Assembly: GCF_011045835.1 (NCBI RefSeq) | Contig: NZ_CP047349.1 | Coordinates: forward strand, 3,880,858-3,944,857 | DNA length: 64,000 bases | From: Proteus terrae subsp. cibarius | GTDB taxonomy: Bacteria; Pseudomonadota; Gammaproteobacteria; Enterobacterales; Enterobacteriaceae | Reading direction: 5' to 3' | Shown: positions 1 to 12,023 of the stretch, in pieces | How positions within the stretch are numbered: the first letter of the stretch is position 1 | Layout: each line of letters opens with the position of its first letter | Translations under genes and position numbers: made by a program | Notes under the pieces: model-generated | What the model was told of the DNA's origin: nothing | The model's input: only the letters and a program-made list of their open reading frames with translations | The model's database searches: none

Positions 1-214
1 GATTGAAGACGCTAAAGCAGAAGCAGAGCAAGAACGTAGTAAGATCGTTGCACAAGCTCAATCCGAATTGGATGCAGAGCGTAAACGTGCTCGTGAAGAA
101 CTTCGTAAACAAGTCGCAATGCTGGCTATCGCAGGTGCCGAGAAAATTATTGAACGTTCCGTGGATGAAGCTGCTAATAGCGACATCGTTGATAAACTGG
201 TCGCTGAACTGTAA
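1..214 (+). CDS. atpF: ATP synthase F0 subunit b, 3' end only
   Basis: The window opens inside this gene; reading from base 2 gives about 70 residues ending at the TAA at 212-214. The visible part is the charged, Ala/Glu/Lys/Arg-rich helix of the peripheral stalk and ends in [10 protein letters not shown], the same ending as E. coli AtpF. Subunit b is anchored in the inner membrane by its N-terminus (outside the window) and its dimeric coiled coil holds F1 against rotation by binding AtpH and AtpA. The stop lies 12 bases before atpH, and the GGAGG ribosome-binding site of atpH overlaps the gap, as expected in the atpIBEFHAGDC operon. The identity is secure. Confidence 0.96.
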   Translation, partial: IEDAKAEAEQERSKIVAQAQSELDAERKRAREELRKQVAMLAIAGAEKIIERSVDEAANSDIVDKLVAEL

Positions 215-226
215 GGAGGGAGGGGC

Positions 227-760
227 ATGTCTGAAATAGCAACGGTAGCTCGCCCCTACGCCAAAGCAGCTTTTGACTTTGCTGTGGAAAACCAGGCTGT
301 CGATAAATGGCAGGTTATGCTGGCGTTCACCGCTGAAGTAGCACGCAATGAGCAGGTAACCGAATTACTTTCTGGTTCTTTAGCATCAGAAAAACTGGCT
401 GACATCTTTGTCGACCTTTGTGGCGAACAATTAGATGGTCATGCTCAGAATTTAATTCGTGTTATGGCTGATAATGGCCGTTTATCAACGTTGCCTGAAG
501 TATTGAGCCAATTTATTCAATTGCGCGCAGTACTAGAGTCAACGGTTGACGTTGAAGTAACTTCTGCCATTGAGCTAACTAAACAGCAGCTAGCTAACAT
601 TTCTGCAGCGATGGAAAAACGTCTATCACGCAAAGTGAAGCTGAATTGCAAAATTGATAAGTCTGTTATCGCAGGCATGATTATACGCGCCGGTGACCTC
701 GTCATCGATGGCAGTATTCGTGGCCGTTTAGAGCGATTAACAGACGTCTTGCAGTCTTAA
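227..760 (+). CDS. atpH: ATP synthase F1 subunit delta
   Basis: This 177-residue protein is the delta (OSCP-like) subunit that caps the F1 head and joins it to the b-subunit stalk. Its length equals that of E. coli AtpH. The N-terminus has the typical [15 protein letters not shown] helix, and the C-terminal domain has the conserved [20 protein letters not shown] stretch. The start is preceded by a strong GGAGGGAGGGG ribosome-binding site. It lies between atpF and atpA with short gaps on both sides, so it is translated from the polycistronic atp mRNA. Nothing is unusual. Confidence 0.97.
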   Translation: MSEIATVARPYAKAAFDFAVENQAVDKWQVMLAFTAEVARNEQVTELLSGSLASEKLADIFVDLCGEQLDGHAQNLIRVMADNGRLSTLPEVLSQFIQLRAVLESTVDVEVTSAIELTKQQLANISAAMEKRLSRKVKLNCKIDKSVIAGMIIRAGDLVIDGSIRGRLERLTDVLQS

Positions 761-774
761 GGGGACTGGAGCAT

Positions 775-2316
775 ATGCAACTGAATTCCACTGAAATCAG
801 CGAACTGATCAAGCAGCGCATTGCTCAGTTCAATGTAGTGAGTGAAGCTCACAATGAAGGTACGATTGTATCCGTTAGTGACGGTATCATTCGTATCCAC
901 GGTTTAGCCGAAGTTATGCAGGGTGAGATGATCGCACTGCCGGGTAACCGTTTCGCTATCGCACTAAACTTAGAGCGCGACTCTGTTGGTGCGGTTGTGA
1001 TGGGTCCTTATGCTGACTTAGCAGAAGGCATGAAAGTTAAATGTACAGGTCGTATTCTGGAAGTACCTGTAGGGCGTGGTCTGCTTGGCCGTGTGGTAAA
1101 TACACTGGGTGAGCCGATTGATGGTAAAGGTGCAGTAGAGCATGATGGATTCTCACCTGTTGAGATGATTGCTCCTGGTGTTATCGACCGTCAATCAGTT
1201 GATCAGCCTGTACAAACAGGTTACAAATCCGTCGATGCCATGATCCCAATCGGTCGTGGTCAGCGTGAATTGATCATCGGTGACCGTCAAACAGGTAAAA
1301 CTGCTCTGGCTGTCGATGCGATCATCAACCAACGCGATTCTGGCATTAAATGTATCTATGTCGCTATCGGTCAGAAAGCCTCTACTATTTCGAACGTTGT
1401 TCGTAAATTAGAAGAACATGGCGCGTTAGAAAACACCATTGTTGTTGTTGCTTCTGCATCAGAATCAGCAGCGCTGCAATACCTAGCTCCTTATTCAGGT
1501 TGCGCAATGGGTGAATACTTCCGTGACCGTGGTGAAGATGCCCTGATTATTTATGATGACCTGTCTAAACAGGCTGTCGCATACCGTCAAATTTCACTGC
1601 TACTTCGTCGTCCACCTGGACGTGAAGCATATCCTGGTGACGTTTTCTATCTGCACTCCCGTTTACTGGAGCGTGCTGCTCGCGTTAATGCTGAGTATGT
1701 AGAAGCTTTCACTAATGGTGAAGTTAAAGGTAAAACCGGCTCTCTGACTGCGTTACCAATTATCGAAACGCAAGCAGGGGACGTTTCTGCATTCGTTCCT
1801 ACGAACGTAATCTCTATTACCGATGGTCAGATCTTCTTAGAATCTAACCTGTTTAACGCAGGTATCCGTCCAGCTGTTAACCCAGGGATCTCCGTATCTC
1901 GTGTTGGTGGTGCAGCTCAGACTAAGATCATGAAGAAACTTTCTGGTGGTATCCGTACTGCACTTGCGCAGTATCGTGAGCTGGCAGCATTCTCACAGTT
2001 CGCTTCAGATCTGGACGATGCTACCCGTAAACAATTGAACCACGGTCAGAAAGTGACTGAATTGCTGAAACAGAAACAGTACGAACCAATGTCTGTCGCA
2101 CAACAGTCTTTATCACTGTATGCCGCAGAACGTGGTTATCTGGAAGATGTTGAAATTTCAAAAGTTGTGCCATTTGAAGCGGCTTTATTAGCTTATGCCT
2201 CTCGTGAACATGCTGATTTATTGAAAGAAATCAACCAGACTGGTACTTATAACGAAGAAATCGAAGCTAAGCTGAAAGGCGTGCTAGAAAACTTCAAAGC
2301 GACTCAGTCCTGGTAA
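775..2316 (+). CDS. atpA: ATP synthase F1 subunit alpha
   Basis: This 513-residue protein is the non-catalytic nucleotide-binding subunit of the alpha3beta3 hexamer, the same length as in E. coli. The Walker A motif GDRQTGKT sits near residue 170. The [15 protein letters not shown] stretch, which includes the arginine finger, is near residue 370. The N-terminus [16 protein letters not shown] is the family's delta/b-binding segment. A GGGGACTGGAG ribosome-binding site lies just upstream, and the gene is 14 bases after atpH. Codon use looks typical of a highly expressed gene (CGT arginine, GGT glycine). The assignment is secure. Confidence 0.98.
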   Translation: MQLNSTEISELIKQRIAQFNVVSEAHNEGTIVSVSDGIIRIHGLAEVMQGEMIALPGNRFAIALNLERDSVGAVVMGPYADLAEGMKVKCTGRILEVPVGRGLLGRVVNTLGEPIDGKGAVEHDGFSPVEMIAPGVIDRQSVDQPVQTGYKSVDAMIPIGRGQRELIIGDRQTGKTALAVDAIINQRDSGIKCIYVAIGQKASTISNVVRKLEEHGALENTIVVVASASESAALQYLAPYSGCAMGEYFRDRGEDALIIYDDLSKQAVAYRQISLLLRRPPGREAYPGDVFYLHSRLLERAARVNAEYVEAFTNGEVKGKTGSLTALPIIETQAGDVSAFVPTNVISITDGQIFLESNLFNAGIRPAVNPGISVSRVGGAAQTKIMKKLSGGIRTALAQYRELAAFSQFASDLDDATRKQLNHGQKVTELLKQKQYEPMSVAQQSLSLYAAERGYLEDVEISKVVPFEAALLAYASREHADLLKEINQTGTYNEEIEAKLKGVLENFKATQSW

Positions 2317-2374
2317 TAACTATTCGGCCTAATAGTTAAACATTAGGCCGTCTGGTTCATGAGGAGAAGCAGAA

Positions 2375-3238
2375 ATGGCCGGCGCAAAAGAGATACGTTC
2401 GAAGATCGCCAGTGTGCAAAACACACAGAAGATCACTAAAGCGATGGAGATGGTCGCCGCGTCGAAAATGCGTAAAACGCAGGAACGCATGGCAGCCAGC
2501 CGTCCTTATGCAGAAACCATGCGCAGTGTGATTGGTCACCTTGCGTTAGGGAATCTGGAATACAAACATCCATACCTCGAAGAGCGTGAAGTTAAACGTG
2601 TCGGGTACCTGGTTGTTTCGACCGACCGTGGTTTGTGTGGTGGTTTGAACATTAACTTGTTCAAAAAACTGCTGGCAGACATGAAAGAGTGGTCTGAAAA
2701 AGGTGTGCAGGTAGATTTAGCACTAATCGGTTCTAAAGCCGCTTCATTCTTTGGCTCAGTTGGCGGGAATGTTGTTGGTCAAGTAACTGGTATGGGTGAT
2801 GATCCAAAACTGTCAGACCTTATCGGTCCAGTCAATATCATGTTGCAGGCTTATGACGAAGGTCGTTTAGATAAACTGTATGTGGTGGCAAATAAGTTCA
2901 TCAATACCATGGCTCAAGAGCCTAAAATTCTTCAGGTTTTACCATTACCACCAGGTGATGATGAAGAGCTGAAAGAAAAATCTTGGGATTATCTGTACGA
3001 ACCTGATCCTAAGGCGTTACTGGATACTTTACTGCGTCGTTATATCGAATCGCAGGTTTACCAGAGCGTCGTAGAGAACTTAGCGAGTGAGCAGGCCGCC
3101 CGAATGGTCGCGATGAAAGCCGCTACAGATAACGGTGGTAACCTGATTAAAGAACTACAATTGGTGTACAACAAAGCACGCCAAGCAAGCATTACTCAGG
3201 AACTTACAGAAATTGTGTCTGGTGCAGCCGCGGTATAA
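2375..3238 (+). CDS. atpG: ATP synthase F1 subunit gamma
   Basis: This 287-residue protein is the rotor shaft of F1, identical in length to E. coli AtpG. The N-terminal [24 protein letters not shown] helix and the C-terminal helix ending [15 protein letters not shown] form the antiparallel coiled coil that turns inside the alpha3beta3 head; the GLCGGLN motif lies between them. The gap from atpA is 58 bases and contains a small inverted repeat (CGGCCTAATAGTT ... TTAGGCCG), possibly an intercistronic mRNA structure. The ribosome-binding site GAGGAG precedes the ATG. The assignment is secure. Confidence 0.97.
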   Translation: MAGAKEIRSKIASVQNTQKITKAMEMVAASKMRKTQERMAASRPYAETMRSVIGHLALGNLEYKHPYLEEREVKRVGYLVVSTDRGLCGGLNINLFKKLLADMKEWSEKGVQVDLALIGSKAASFFGSVGGNVVGQVTGMGDDPKLSDLIGPVNIMLQAYDEGRLDKLYVVANKFINTMAQEPKILQVLPLPPGDDEELKEKSWDYLYEPDPKALLDTLLRRYIESQVYQSVVENLASEQAARMVAMKAATDNGGNLIKELQLVYNKARQASITQELTEIVSGAAAV

Positions 3239-3245
3239 CAGCTAG

Positions 3246-4655
<1,410 letters not shown>

Positions 4656-4676
4656 TACGGCTGACGGGAGGTTGAT

Positions 4677-5093
4677 ATGGCCGATACATCGTTCCACCTG
4701 AAAGTTGTCAGCGCTGAAAAGCAGTTATATGACGGCGAAGTCAAACGAATTCAGGTAACTGGTAGCGAAGGTGAGCTCGGTATTTATCCGCAGCATACCC
4801 CGTTATTAACTGCCATAAAACCGGGCATGGTACGTGTCGTAAAAACATCGGGCGAAGAAGAGGTTATCTACCTTTCAGGTGGTATTCTCGAAGTTCAGCC
4901 GACTGGCGTCATTGTACTGGCAGATACAGCTATCCGTGGTCGTGATTTGGATGAAGCGAAAGCGTTGGAATCTAAGCGTAAAGCTGAAGAACACATTCAA
5001 TCCTCTCATGGTGATGTTGATTATGCTCAAGCATCAGCAGAATTAGCCAAAGCGATTGCAAAACTACGTGTAATCGAATTGACTCGACGTTGA
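4677..5093 (+). CDS. atpC: ATP synthase F1 subunit epsilon
   Basis: This 138-residue protein has an N-terminal beta-sandwich ([20 protein letters not shown]..., [19 protein letters not shown]) followed by a two-helix C-terminal domain ([15 protein letters not shown] ... [15 protein letters not shown]). This is the epsilon subunit, which contacts gamma and the c-ring and can inhibit ATP hydrolysis. The length is one residue short of E. coli. It is the last gene of the operon: a GGGAGG ribosome-binding site precedes it, and a strong terminator follows 24 bases after its stop. Confidence 0.97.
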   Translation: MADTSFHLKVVSAEKQLYDGEVKRIQVTGSEGELGIYPQHTPLLTAIKPGMVRVVKTSGEEEVIYLSGGILEVQPTGVIVLADTAIRGRDLDEAKALESKRKAEEHIQSSHGDVDYAQASAELAKAIAKLRVIELTRR

Positions 5094-5116
5094 TGTAAAT
5101 AGGCAGTCTATGAATA

Positions 5117-5153
5117 AAAAAGCCAGTTGGTTCTTAGCTAACTGGCTTTTTTG
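5117..5153 (+). terminator. Rho-independent terminator of the atp operon
   Basis: The arms AGCCAGTT and AACTGGCT (5121-5128, 5140-5147) form a perfect stem that extends by A-T pairs into a run of six T. It lies directly after atpC and before the independently transcribed glmU. Confidence 0.9.
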
Positions 5154-5245
5154 CGTCATGAAATATTTTGTGTGACGAAATATGTAGTATTATTTGGCAT
5201 AAACAGGTTTACTTGCCATTCTTTACGGGAGTTATCGGGTTAATT

Positions 5246-6619
5246 ATGTCTAATTCAGCTAAAAGCGTTGTTATTCTTGCTGCGGGAAAAGGCACCCGCA
5301 TGTATTCACAGTTACCTAAAGTTCTTCATAAACTTGCGGGTAAATCCATGGTTCAACATGTGATTGATACTGCCAAGTCATTAGGTGCTCAACAAACACA
5401 CCTTGTCTATGGGCATGGTGGTGAACTAATGAAAGAAAAATTAGGTTCACAACCTGTTAATTGGGTACTACAAGCAGAGCAACTAGGAACAGGTCACGCA
5501 ATGCAACAAGCTGCGCCTTTCTTTGCTGATGATGAAGATATCCTGATGCTCTATGGTGATGTTCCACTTATCACCAAAGAAACGTTAGAACGTTTAATTG
5601 AAGTAAAACCAGAAGGCGGTATTGGCTTATTAACGGTTATTTTAGATAACCCAACGGGTTATGGCCGTATTGTTCGTGAAAATGGCGAAGTAACTGGCAT
5701 TATCGAGCAAAAAGATGCTTCTGAAGAACAACTCAAAATTACTGAAATCAACACGGGTATTTTAGTTGCGAACGGTGGTGATTTAAAACGTTGGTTAGGT
5801 AAACTCAATAATAACAATGCACAAAAAGAGTATTACATTACTGACATTATCGCATTAGCGTATAAAGAAGGTCGTAAAATTGAAACGGCTCATCCTCGTC
5901 GTCATAGTGAAATGGAAGGCGTGAATAACCGTTTACAACTGGCTACATTAGAACGTATTTACCAAACAGAACAAGCAGAACGTTTATTATTAGAAGGCGT
6001 TATGTTGCTTGATCCTGCGCGCTTTGATTTACGTGGCACATTAACTCACGGTAAAGATGTCGTGATTGATACTAACGTGATTATTGAAGGTGATGTGACT
6101 TTAGGGAATAACGTTGAAATTGGTACAGGTTGTGTCCTGAAAAACTGTGTGATTGGTGATAATTCTATCATTAGCCCATATACGGTGATCGAGGATGCAA
6201 ACTTAGCACAAGAGTGTACTGTTGGGCCTTTTGCACGTCTTCGCCCTGGTAGTAAATTAGCGGATAAAGCACACGTTGGTAATTTTGTTGAGATGAAAAA
6301 AGCAAGTTTAGGTGTTGGCTCTAAAGCTGGTCATCTGACTTACTTAGGTGATACTGAAGTAGGTGCTAACGTTAATATTGGTGCAGGTACTATCACTTGT
6401 AACTACGATGGTGCGAATAAATTCAAAACCATTATAGGTGATGATGTTTTTATTGGCTCAGATACTCAATTAGTTGCACCAGTGACCGTTGCCAATGGTG
6501 CAACTATTGGTGCCGGAACAACACTCACTAAAAACGTGAATGAAAATGAACTGGTGATCAGTCGAGTTAAGCAAACTCATATCAGTGGATGGAAACGTCC
6601 AGTGAAGAAAAAACAATAA
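5246..6619 (+). CDS. glmU: Bifunctional UDP-GlcNAc pyrophosphorylase / GlcN-1-P acetyltransferase
   Basis: GlmU acetylates glucosamine-1-phosphate and then transfers UMP to give UDP-GlcNAc, the precursor of peptidoglycan and LPS. The N-terminal uridyltransferase domain starts with [14 protein letters not shown] and contains LYGDVPL. From about residue 250 the protein becomes hexapeptide repeats of a left-handed beta-helix ([17 protein letters not shown]..., [21 protein letters not shown]). I chose the ATG at 5246 (457 residues; the E. coli protein has 456). The frame stays open upstream to 5168, but those 26 residues are not conserved. The gene is followed by glmS, as in other enterobacteria. 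Confidence 0.96.
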   Translation: MSNSAKSVVILAAGKGTRMYSQLPKVLHKLAGKSMVQHVIDTAKSLGAQQTHLVYGHGGELMKEKLGSQPVNWVLQAEQLGTGHAMQQAAPFFADDEDILMLYGDVPLITKETLERLIEVKPEGGIGLLTVILDNPTGYGRIVRENGEVTGIIEQKDASEEQLKITEINTGILVANGGDLKRWLGKLNNNNAQKEYYITDIIALAYKEGRKIETAHPRRHSEMEGVNNRLQLATLERIYQTEQAERLLLEGVMLLDPARFDLRGTLTHGKDVVIDTNVIIEGDVTLGNNVEIGTGCVLKNCVIGDNSIISPYTVIEDANLAQECTVGPFARLRPGSKLADKAHVGNFVEMKKASLGVGSKAGHLTYLGDTEVGANVNIGAGTITCNYDGANKFKTIIGDDVFIGSDTQLVAPVTVANGATIGAGTTLTKNVNENELVISRVKQTHISGWKRPVKKKQ

Positions 6620-6630
6620 TTTTAAGAGGA

Positions 6631-6658
6631 GGGCGTATATTTAATTAGCGCCCTTTTC
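6631..6658 (+). terminator. Hairpin with T-rich tail after glmU
   Basis: GGGCG and CGCCC pair around a 13-base AT loop and are followed by TTTTCTT. It could be a partial terminator or an mRNA processing structure. In E. coli the glmU-glmS RNA is cleaved between the genes and glmS is controlled by the GlmZ small RNA; whether that applies here is inference. Confidence 0.5.
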
Positions 6659-6778
6659 TTGTACGCTATTATTCTAAAAACAAAAAATATCCCCGCTTTC
6701 TACAATGGCTTGGGGAATAAACCAATCAGGTATAAGACATCCAAGTGCGAATAAACGCACAGTTTTAGGAATAACACA

Positions 6779-8605
6779 ATGTGTGGAATAGTAGGTGCAG
6801 TTGCACAACGCGATATCGCTGAAATCTTAATTGAAGGCTTACGTCGTTTAGAATACCGCGGTTATGATTCTGCGGGTTTAGCGGTTGTGGATAATGATTG
6901 CAAAATGACACGTCTGCGTGAAGCTGGCAAAGTACAAATGTTGGCTGATGAAGCAGAAAAGACACAAGTGATTGGTGGGACAGGTATTGCTCATACACGT
7001 TGGGCAACACATGGTGAACCTTGTGAAGATAATGCGCATCCTCATGTATCAGGTACGATTGCGGTTGTACATAATGGCATTATCGAAAACTACCAAGAAC
7101 TGAAAGCAGAATTAATTAAAAAAGGGTATCAGTTTGCCTCTCAAACTGACACTGAAGTAATTGCTCACCTTGTTAACTGGGAACAGCGTCAAGGTGGTAC
7201 ATTACGTGAAGTTGTACAACGCGTTATTCCTCAATTACGCGGTGCTTACGGTACCGTTATTATGGATAGCCGTACACCTGAGTTATTAGTGGCTGCTCGT
7301 TCTGGTAGTCCGCTGGTGGTAGGTCTTGGTGTAGGTGAAAACTTCCTTGCTTCTGACCAATTGGCTCTATTACCTGTTACCCGTCGCTTTATCTACCTTG
7401 AAGAAGGGGATATTGTTGAAATTACTCGTCGTCACGTTCATATTTTTGATGTGAATGGCAATGAAGTTAATCGTGATACGATTGAATCAAATGTTCAATA
7501 CGATGCGGGTGATAAAGGTGTTTACCGTCACTACATGCAAAAAGAGATCTATGAACAACCTCTGGCGATCAAAAACACCCTTGAAGGTCGTTTAAAATCA
7601 GAAACTATCGATCTCAGTGAGTTAGGGCCTAAAGCTGAAGAGGTCTTATCTAAAGTTGAACATATTCAAATTGTAGCCTGCGGGACTTCTTATAACGCAG
7701 GTATGGTTTCTCGTTATTGGTTTGAATCTTTAGCAGGTATTCCTTGTGATGTTGAAATTGCATCAGAATATCGCTACCGCAAACCAGCAACTCGCCGTAA
7801 TAGCTTACTGATCACATTATCTCAATCAGGTGAAACCGCAGATACGTTAGCTGCGTTACGTTTATCTAAAGAGTTGGGTTATTTATCTTCTTTAGCAATT
7901 TGTAACGTTGCGGGCTCTTCTTTAGTTCGTGAGTCTGAATTTGTTTTAATGACTAAAGCTGGTGCTGAAATTGGTGTTGCATCAACCAAAGCATTTACAA
8001 CACAGCTAACCGTTCTATTAATGCTGGTGGCATATATGGGACGTATTAAAGGTGTCGTGACATTAGAACAGGAAGTTTCAACAGCATTACATGCATTGCC
8101 AAGCCGTATTGAAAGCATGTTATCGAAAGATAAAGTAATTGAGGCATTAGCTGAAGACTTCTCAGAAAAAAGCCATGCTTTATTCTTAGGTCGTGGTGAT
8201 CAATACCCAATTGCAGTAGAAGGTGCATTAAAGCTAAAAGAGATCTCTTATATTCATGCAGAAGCGTATGCTGCTGGTGAATTAAAACATGGCCCATTAG
8301 CATTAATTGATGCAGATATGCCTGTTATCATCATCGCGCCAAACAATGAATTATTAGAGAAATTAAAATCTAATATCGAAGAAGTTCGAGCACGTGGTGG
8401 TTTACTGTATGTGTTTGCTGATCAAGATGCAGGTTTTGAAGAAAACGAAACGATGAAGTTAATTTCGTTACCTCATGTTGAAGAACTTATCGCACCTATT
8501 TTCTATACAGTACCATTACAGTTGTTGTCTTATCATGTTGCTTTAATTAAAGGCACAGACGTAGACCAACCTCGTAATCTTGCAAAATCGGTTACGGTTG
8601 AATAA
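6779..8605 (+). CDS. glmS: Glutamine--fructose-6-phosphate aminotransferase
   Basis: GlmS converts fructose-6-phosphate and glutamine to glucosamine-6-phosphate, the first step of the hexosamine pathway. After Met removal the N-terminal Cys (MCGIVGA) is the glutaminase nucleophile, and the RWATHGEP and HNGIIENY motifs of class II amidotransferases follow. Two sugar-isomerase (SIS) domains lie in the C-terminal half ([17 protein letters not shown], ending [13 protein letters not shown]). The length of 608 residues is normal. A 159-base gap separates it from glmU. In this family glmS is feedback-controlled post-transcriptionally; no glmS ribozyme is visible in the leader. Confidence 0.97.
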   Translation: MCGIVGAVAQRDIAEILIEGLRRLEYRGYDSAGLAVVDNDCKMTRLREAGKVQMLADEAEKTQVIGGTGIAHTRWATHGEPCEDNAHPHVSGTIAVVHNGIIENYQELKAELIKKGYQFASQTDTEVIAHLVNWEQRQGGTLREVVQRVIPQLRGAYGTVIMDSRTPELLVAARSGSPLVVGLGVGENFLASDQLALLPVTRRFIYLEEGDIVEITRRHVHIFDVNGNEVNRDTIESNVQYDAGDKGVYRHYMQKEIYEQPLAIKNTLEGRLKSETIDLSELGPKAEEVLSKVEHIQIVACGTSYNAGMVSRYWFESLAGIPCDVEIASEYRYRKPATRRNSLLITLSQSGETADTLAALRLSKELGYLSSLAICNVAGSSLVRESEFVLMTKAGAEIGVASTKAFTTQLTVLLMLVAYMGRIKGVVTLEQEVSTALHALPSRIESMLSKDKVIEALAEDFSEKSHALFLGRGDQYPIAVEGALKLKEISYIHAEAYAAGELKHGPLALIDADMPVIIIAPNNELLEKLKSNIEEVRARGGLLYVFADQDAGFEENETMKLISLPHVEELIAPIFYTVPLQLLSYHVALIKGTDVDQPRNLAKSVTVE

Positions 8606-8645
8606 AAATTAGTTTTTTATAAATAATTTATTGTTATTTATACTT

Positions 8646-8684
8646 AAACCCAGTGAGATCTTAACTGATACACTGGGTTTTTTA
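8646..8684 (+). terminator. Rho-independent terminator after glmS
   Basis: The arms AAACCCAGTG (8646-8655) and CACTGGGTTT (8671-8680) pair perfectly and are followed by a T run. It lies 40 bases after the glmS stop. Confidence 0.88.
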
Positions 8685-9417
8685 TTATATTTATCGTATA
8701 TCTAGGTTTTTAGATATAAAAAAAATTTATTAAATAAGGCTAACACTGCTAATTAACAACAACGTCAACAATAATTATCGTTAATAATGATTAATGAGGA
8801 GCGCTTAACTTAAAGAAAAATAATTCAAGTAATCTTTTTATTAAATAAGAACGTTTATTTATCTTTTCTAGAAATAAAATATTTAATAATAAAAGTAAAT
8901 TATATTTTATAATTTAAAAAATAGTTAAGATTGGTGTTGTAATTTACTGTTTATTTTGATAATTCTATTTTTTATTTTTATGAGTATTCTGTTTTTATTG
9001 GATCTTTTCTTATATCGGTATTTTATTTTATCTATATTAATTTGATTTAAAATGAGATTTTTTTACGTTTTATTTTGTTTTATTTTTCTAGTTTCTTATT
9101 AAAACAGTCAAGCAATATTCAGGTTAACTCTCTTATCTCCTCTGATCTCTTATTTAAAAAATATATTTCTTTATATTGCTTTTATTGGTTGTTTAATTAA
9201 TTGTTATTATGATTTTAAAAAATAGATGCAATCATATTAAATATATGTAAAGTTTAAGGTTGCTTTATTTATTAGTAAATAATGAAAATTAAAAATGAAC
9301 GCTAATGATTGTTATTTAGCGTTTTGTTGCAGTTTATAAGCGAGTTATTTCAGGAGAAATAAAGCTCAAAAGCAAGCTAAGAAAAACTGCAAATTATAAT
9401 TACAAGAGGTAAGAGAA
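8685..9417. other. Gene-free AT-rich leader before the M20/YfcC operon
   Basis: About 730 bases contain no credible ORF on either strand. The base composition is very AT-rich with many A and T tracts. The only structure I see is a perfect inverted repeat, AACGCTAA (9298-9305) with TTAGCGTT (9316-9323), about 95 bases before the next start codon. The region probably holds the promoter and regulatory sites of the downstream operon and may bind H-NS; both are inference. Confidence 0.5.
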
Positions 9418-10551
9418 ATGCAAAACACAATTAATTCACAATACAATGAAATGGTTGAATTTTTAAAAGAATTAGTGAACACAGAAAGTGGCTCTTATGA
9501 TAAAGAGGGCGTTGATGCTGTTGCTAATTTACTTATCCAACGTTATGAAAAACTCGGTTTTGTTGTTGAAATTTTTAAAAATGACAAACTAGGGAATAAT
9601 TACCGTTTAGTGCATAAAGAAGCTAAAGATCCACAAATTTTCATTGCTGCTCATCTTGATACAGTTTTCCCTAAAGGAACAGTGGCAGAGCGTCCATTTA
9701 GTATCGAAGGTACTCGTGCTTACGGCCCTGGCGTTATTGATATGAAAGCCAGTCATGTTCTGACTTATTACGCGATCAATGCACTGATGCAATCAGGCAA
9801 TAGTGCTTATAAAAATGTTGAAATTTTCCTGAATTGTGATGAAGAAATTGGTTCAAAAACTTCTCGTGGTCTGATTGAACAGTATGCCAAGAATAAATCC
9901 TATGCCTTAGTGATGGAGCCTGCTCGAGCTAATGGGGCGATTGTGAGTGCGCGTCGTGGAGTGGGCACTTATGAGCTTTTAATTGAAGGTAAAGCATCTC
10001 ACTCAGGTATTGCACCAGAAGCGGGAATTAGTGCTATTCAAGAACTCTCTTATAAAATTCAAGCGTTACATGCGCTTTCTCGCCATGATGACGGGCTTTC
10101 TGTCAACGTAGGATTGATTTCTGGTGGTACATCAGTCAATACCGTTGCACCTAATGCGCGTGCTGAAATTGATGTTCGTATTTCAACCGATGAGCAAGGT
10201 GTTGAAATTGATAAACTTGTAAGGGAAGTATGTAGCAAGCCTGCCTTGGAAGGTATTAAGCTTACACTTAATGGTGGTATTAATCGCCCTCCTATGGTCA
10301 AAACGCCTGAAAGTGGTGCTTTAATTGACATCATAAAAGAGCAAGCTCGTCTACTTGGTCTTGATATTGAAGATATTTCAACAGGTGGTGGCTCTGATGC
10401 TTCGTTTACAGCAGGGGTTGGCACACCTAGTGTAGATGGTTTAGGCCCTATTGGGGGATATCAACACAGCGATAAAGAATATATTGATTTGCCTTCATTA
10501 ACCGAAAGAACGGCGCTATTTGCCAATATTTTAAAGCGCTTGTCTCAATAA
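9418..10551 (+). CDS. M20 family metallopeptidase, glutamate carboxypeptidase-like
   Basis: This 377-residue zinc hydrolase has the M20 motif order: HLDTVFPKG (metal His and catalytic Asp), YGPGVIDMKA (bridging Asp), NCDEEIGS (catalytic and metal Glu), a lid/dimerisation domain around residues 180-290 (ARRGVGTYELLIEGKASHSG), and the GGGSDA plus C-terminal QHSD metal-site residues. It resembles the carboxypeptidase G2 group, which cuts C-terminal glutamate from folates or peptides; the true substrate cannot be read from sequence. No signal peptide is seen, so it is probably cytoplasmic. It has an AAGAGG ribosome-binding site and lies 9 bases before a YfcC-type transporter, suggesting one operon for uptake and hydrolysis of a peptide or amino-acid conjugate. 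Confidence 0.85.
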   Translation: MQNTINSQYNEMVEFLKELVNTESGSYDKEGVDAVANLLIQRYEKLGFVVEIFKNDKLGNNYRLVHKEAKDPQIFIAAHLDTVFPKGTVAERPFSIEGTRAYGPGVIDMKASHVLTYYAINALMQSGNSAYKNVEIFLNCDEEIGSKTSRGLIEQYAKNKSYALVMEPARANGAIVSARRGVGTYELLIEGKASHSGIAPEAGISAIQELSYKIQALHALSRHDDGLSVNVGLISGGTSVNTVAPNARAEIDVRISTDEQGVEIDKLVREVCSKPALEGIKLTLNGGINRPPMVKTPESGALIDIIKEQARLLGLDIEDISTGGGSDASFTAGVGTPSVDGLGPIGGYQHSDKEYIDLPSLTERTALFANILKRLSQ

Positions 10552-10560
10552 GGTGAATGT

Positions 10561-11967
10561 ATGGATAAGAATAAAAAAATAAAATGGGCTATGCCAGATG
10601 CTTTTATTATTATTTTTGGCATCGTTATCTTAGCCGCTATTGCAACTTATTTAATTCCTGCCGGCACTTACGAACGCGAAACAGTAAATGGGCTAAATCG
10701 TGTTGTACCGGGAAGTTTTGGTTATGTTGACCAGAATCCAGCTTCATTAATGGATGTTTTTTACGCCATTCCTGTGGGATTAAAGCAATCAGCGAGCATT
10801 ATTTTCCTGATCTTTATGATTGGTGGTGCGATAGCTATTTATGATAGAACTCGTGCTATTGATTCAGGGATCAATGCGTTAATTATCAAAACAAAAGGTA
10901 ATTACCAAGCACTGATTATTACTGTTGCATTTATCTTTGGAATGCTTTCATCATTAGGATTGGCTGCCAACGCGGTTATTGCTTTTATTCCAATAGGAAT
11001 AGCCCTTTCGCGTTCGATGAAATTAGATGCCATAACAGGAGTCGCTGTTGTTTACCTCGGATATTATGCAGGAAATGCAGTCGGCGTTTTAGATCCTACT
11101 ATTTTAGGTACAGCACAAACGTTAGCTGAAGTACCTCTATTTTCAGGTGTAATTTTTAGGATTGTATTATTCTCAATTTTGATTGTAGTCACTATTGCTT
11201 ATATTGTTTGGTATGCAAGACGTATCGCGAATAACCCAACTAAAAGTTATATGTATGGACTTACAACTGATGATCCTGATTATGATGCTCATGAAGATCA
11301 AACAATGGATGGTACTTTCTCTTTAATGCAAAAATTGAGTCTTGTTGTCTTTATTGCATTTATCGGATTGTTTTTATACGGTGCATTTGAATATAAGTGG
11401 GGAATTGAACACTTATCTGCCATCTTTATTATGATGAGTGTTGTGGTAGCGGCGATGTTTAAAATTAGCCCTAATGACTACATCAAAACCTTTATGAAAG
11501 GTGCTCAATCTTTAGTTTATGGTGCATTAGTTGTTGGTATTGCAAGAGCTGTAATTGTTATTTTAGATGAAGGACGAGTACTGGATTCTATTGTTCAAGC
11601 CACACTCGTTCCATTACAGCAAACCTCTCACTTTTGGGGAGCGCAGTTACTTTATTTCTTTAATTTATTATTTAATTTATTGGTAACATCAGGAACCGGA
11701 CAAGCTTCTATAGTGATGCCTATTATGGTACCTATCTTAGATATCTTGGATCTCACTCGCCAAACTGGTGTCTTGATCCTTAAATTAGGCGATGGATTTA
11801 CTAACATAATTACACCAACATCTGGCGTATTAATGGCAGTATTGGCCGTAGGAAAAGTGCCTTGGACTCGTTGGGTTAAATTTGTTTTCCCTATCTTGAT
11901 GATTTGGACAGTGATTGGTATGGCGGCGATTGGTATCGCAACCGCTATTAACTATGGCCCTGTCTGA
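10561..11967 (+). CDS. YfcC/DcuC-superfamily transporter
   Basis: This 468-residue polytopic inner-membrane protein has about 12 hydrophobic segments. It starts KWAMPDAFIIIFGIVILAA, close to the E. coli YfcC opening, and has the family's C-terminal FNLLVTSGTGQASIVMPIM and LGDGFTNIITPTSG stretches, which likely form the substrate hairpins. Members of the family carry amino acids, peptides or C4-dicarboxylates. It starts 9 bases after the M20 peptidase stop with an AAGGTG ribosome-binding site, so the two are probably co-transcribed and the transporter may bring in the peptidase substrate. The family call is firm, the substrate unknown. Confidence 0.82.
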   Translation: MDKNKKIKWAMPDAFIIIFGIVILAAIATYLIPAGTYERETVNGLNRVVPGSFGYVDQNPASLMDVFYAIPVGLKQSASIIFLIFMIGGAIAIYDRTRAIDSGINALIIKTKGNYQALIITVAFIFGMLSSLGLAANAVIAFIPIGIALSRSMKLDAITGVAVVYLGYYAGNAVGVLDPTILGTAQTLAEVPLFSGVIFRIVLFSILIVVTIAYIVWYARRIANNPTKSYMYGLTTDDPDYDAHEDQTMDGTFSLMQKLSLVVFIAFIGLFLYGAFEYKWGIEHLSAIFIMMSVVVAAMFKISPNDYIKTFMKGAQSLVYGALVVGIARAVIVILDEGRVLDSIVQATLVPLQQTSHFWGAQLLYFFNLLFNLLVTSGTGQASIVMPIMVPILDILDLTRQTGVLILKLGDGFTNIITPTSGVLMAVLAVGKVPWTRWVKFVFPILMIWTVIGMAAIGIATAINYGPV

Positions 11968-11987
11968 TTTATAAAATAAGAAAATAA

Positions 11988-12019
11988 AATAGCCGCATAT
12001 AATAAGCGGCTATTTTTTC
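11988..12019. terminator. Bidirectional terminator between YfcC-type transporter and tetR-type gene
   Basis: The arms AATAGCCGC (11988-11996) and GCGGCTATT (12006-12014) pair perfectly. T runs follow on the plus side and A-rich sequence precedes, so it can serve both convergent genes. Confidence 0.85.
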
Positions 12020-12023
12020 AATT

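Noticed and set aside
3..239. Plus-strand 78-residue ORF overlapping atpF and atpH
   Set aside because: It is a frame-shifted shadow of atpF with an implausible composition.
5168..5245. N-terminal extension of GlmU
   Set aside because: The 26 extra residues do not resemble GlmU; the ATG at 5246 gives the family length and normal start.
6620..6778. glmS ribozyme/riboswitch in the glmS leader
   Set aside because: That element is typical of Gram-positives and no matching core is visible; enterobacteria use small RNA control.
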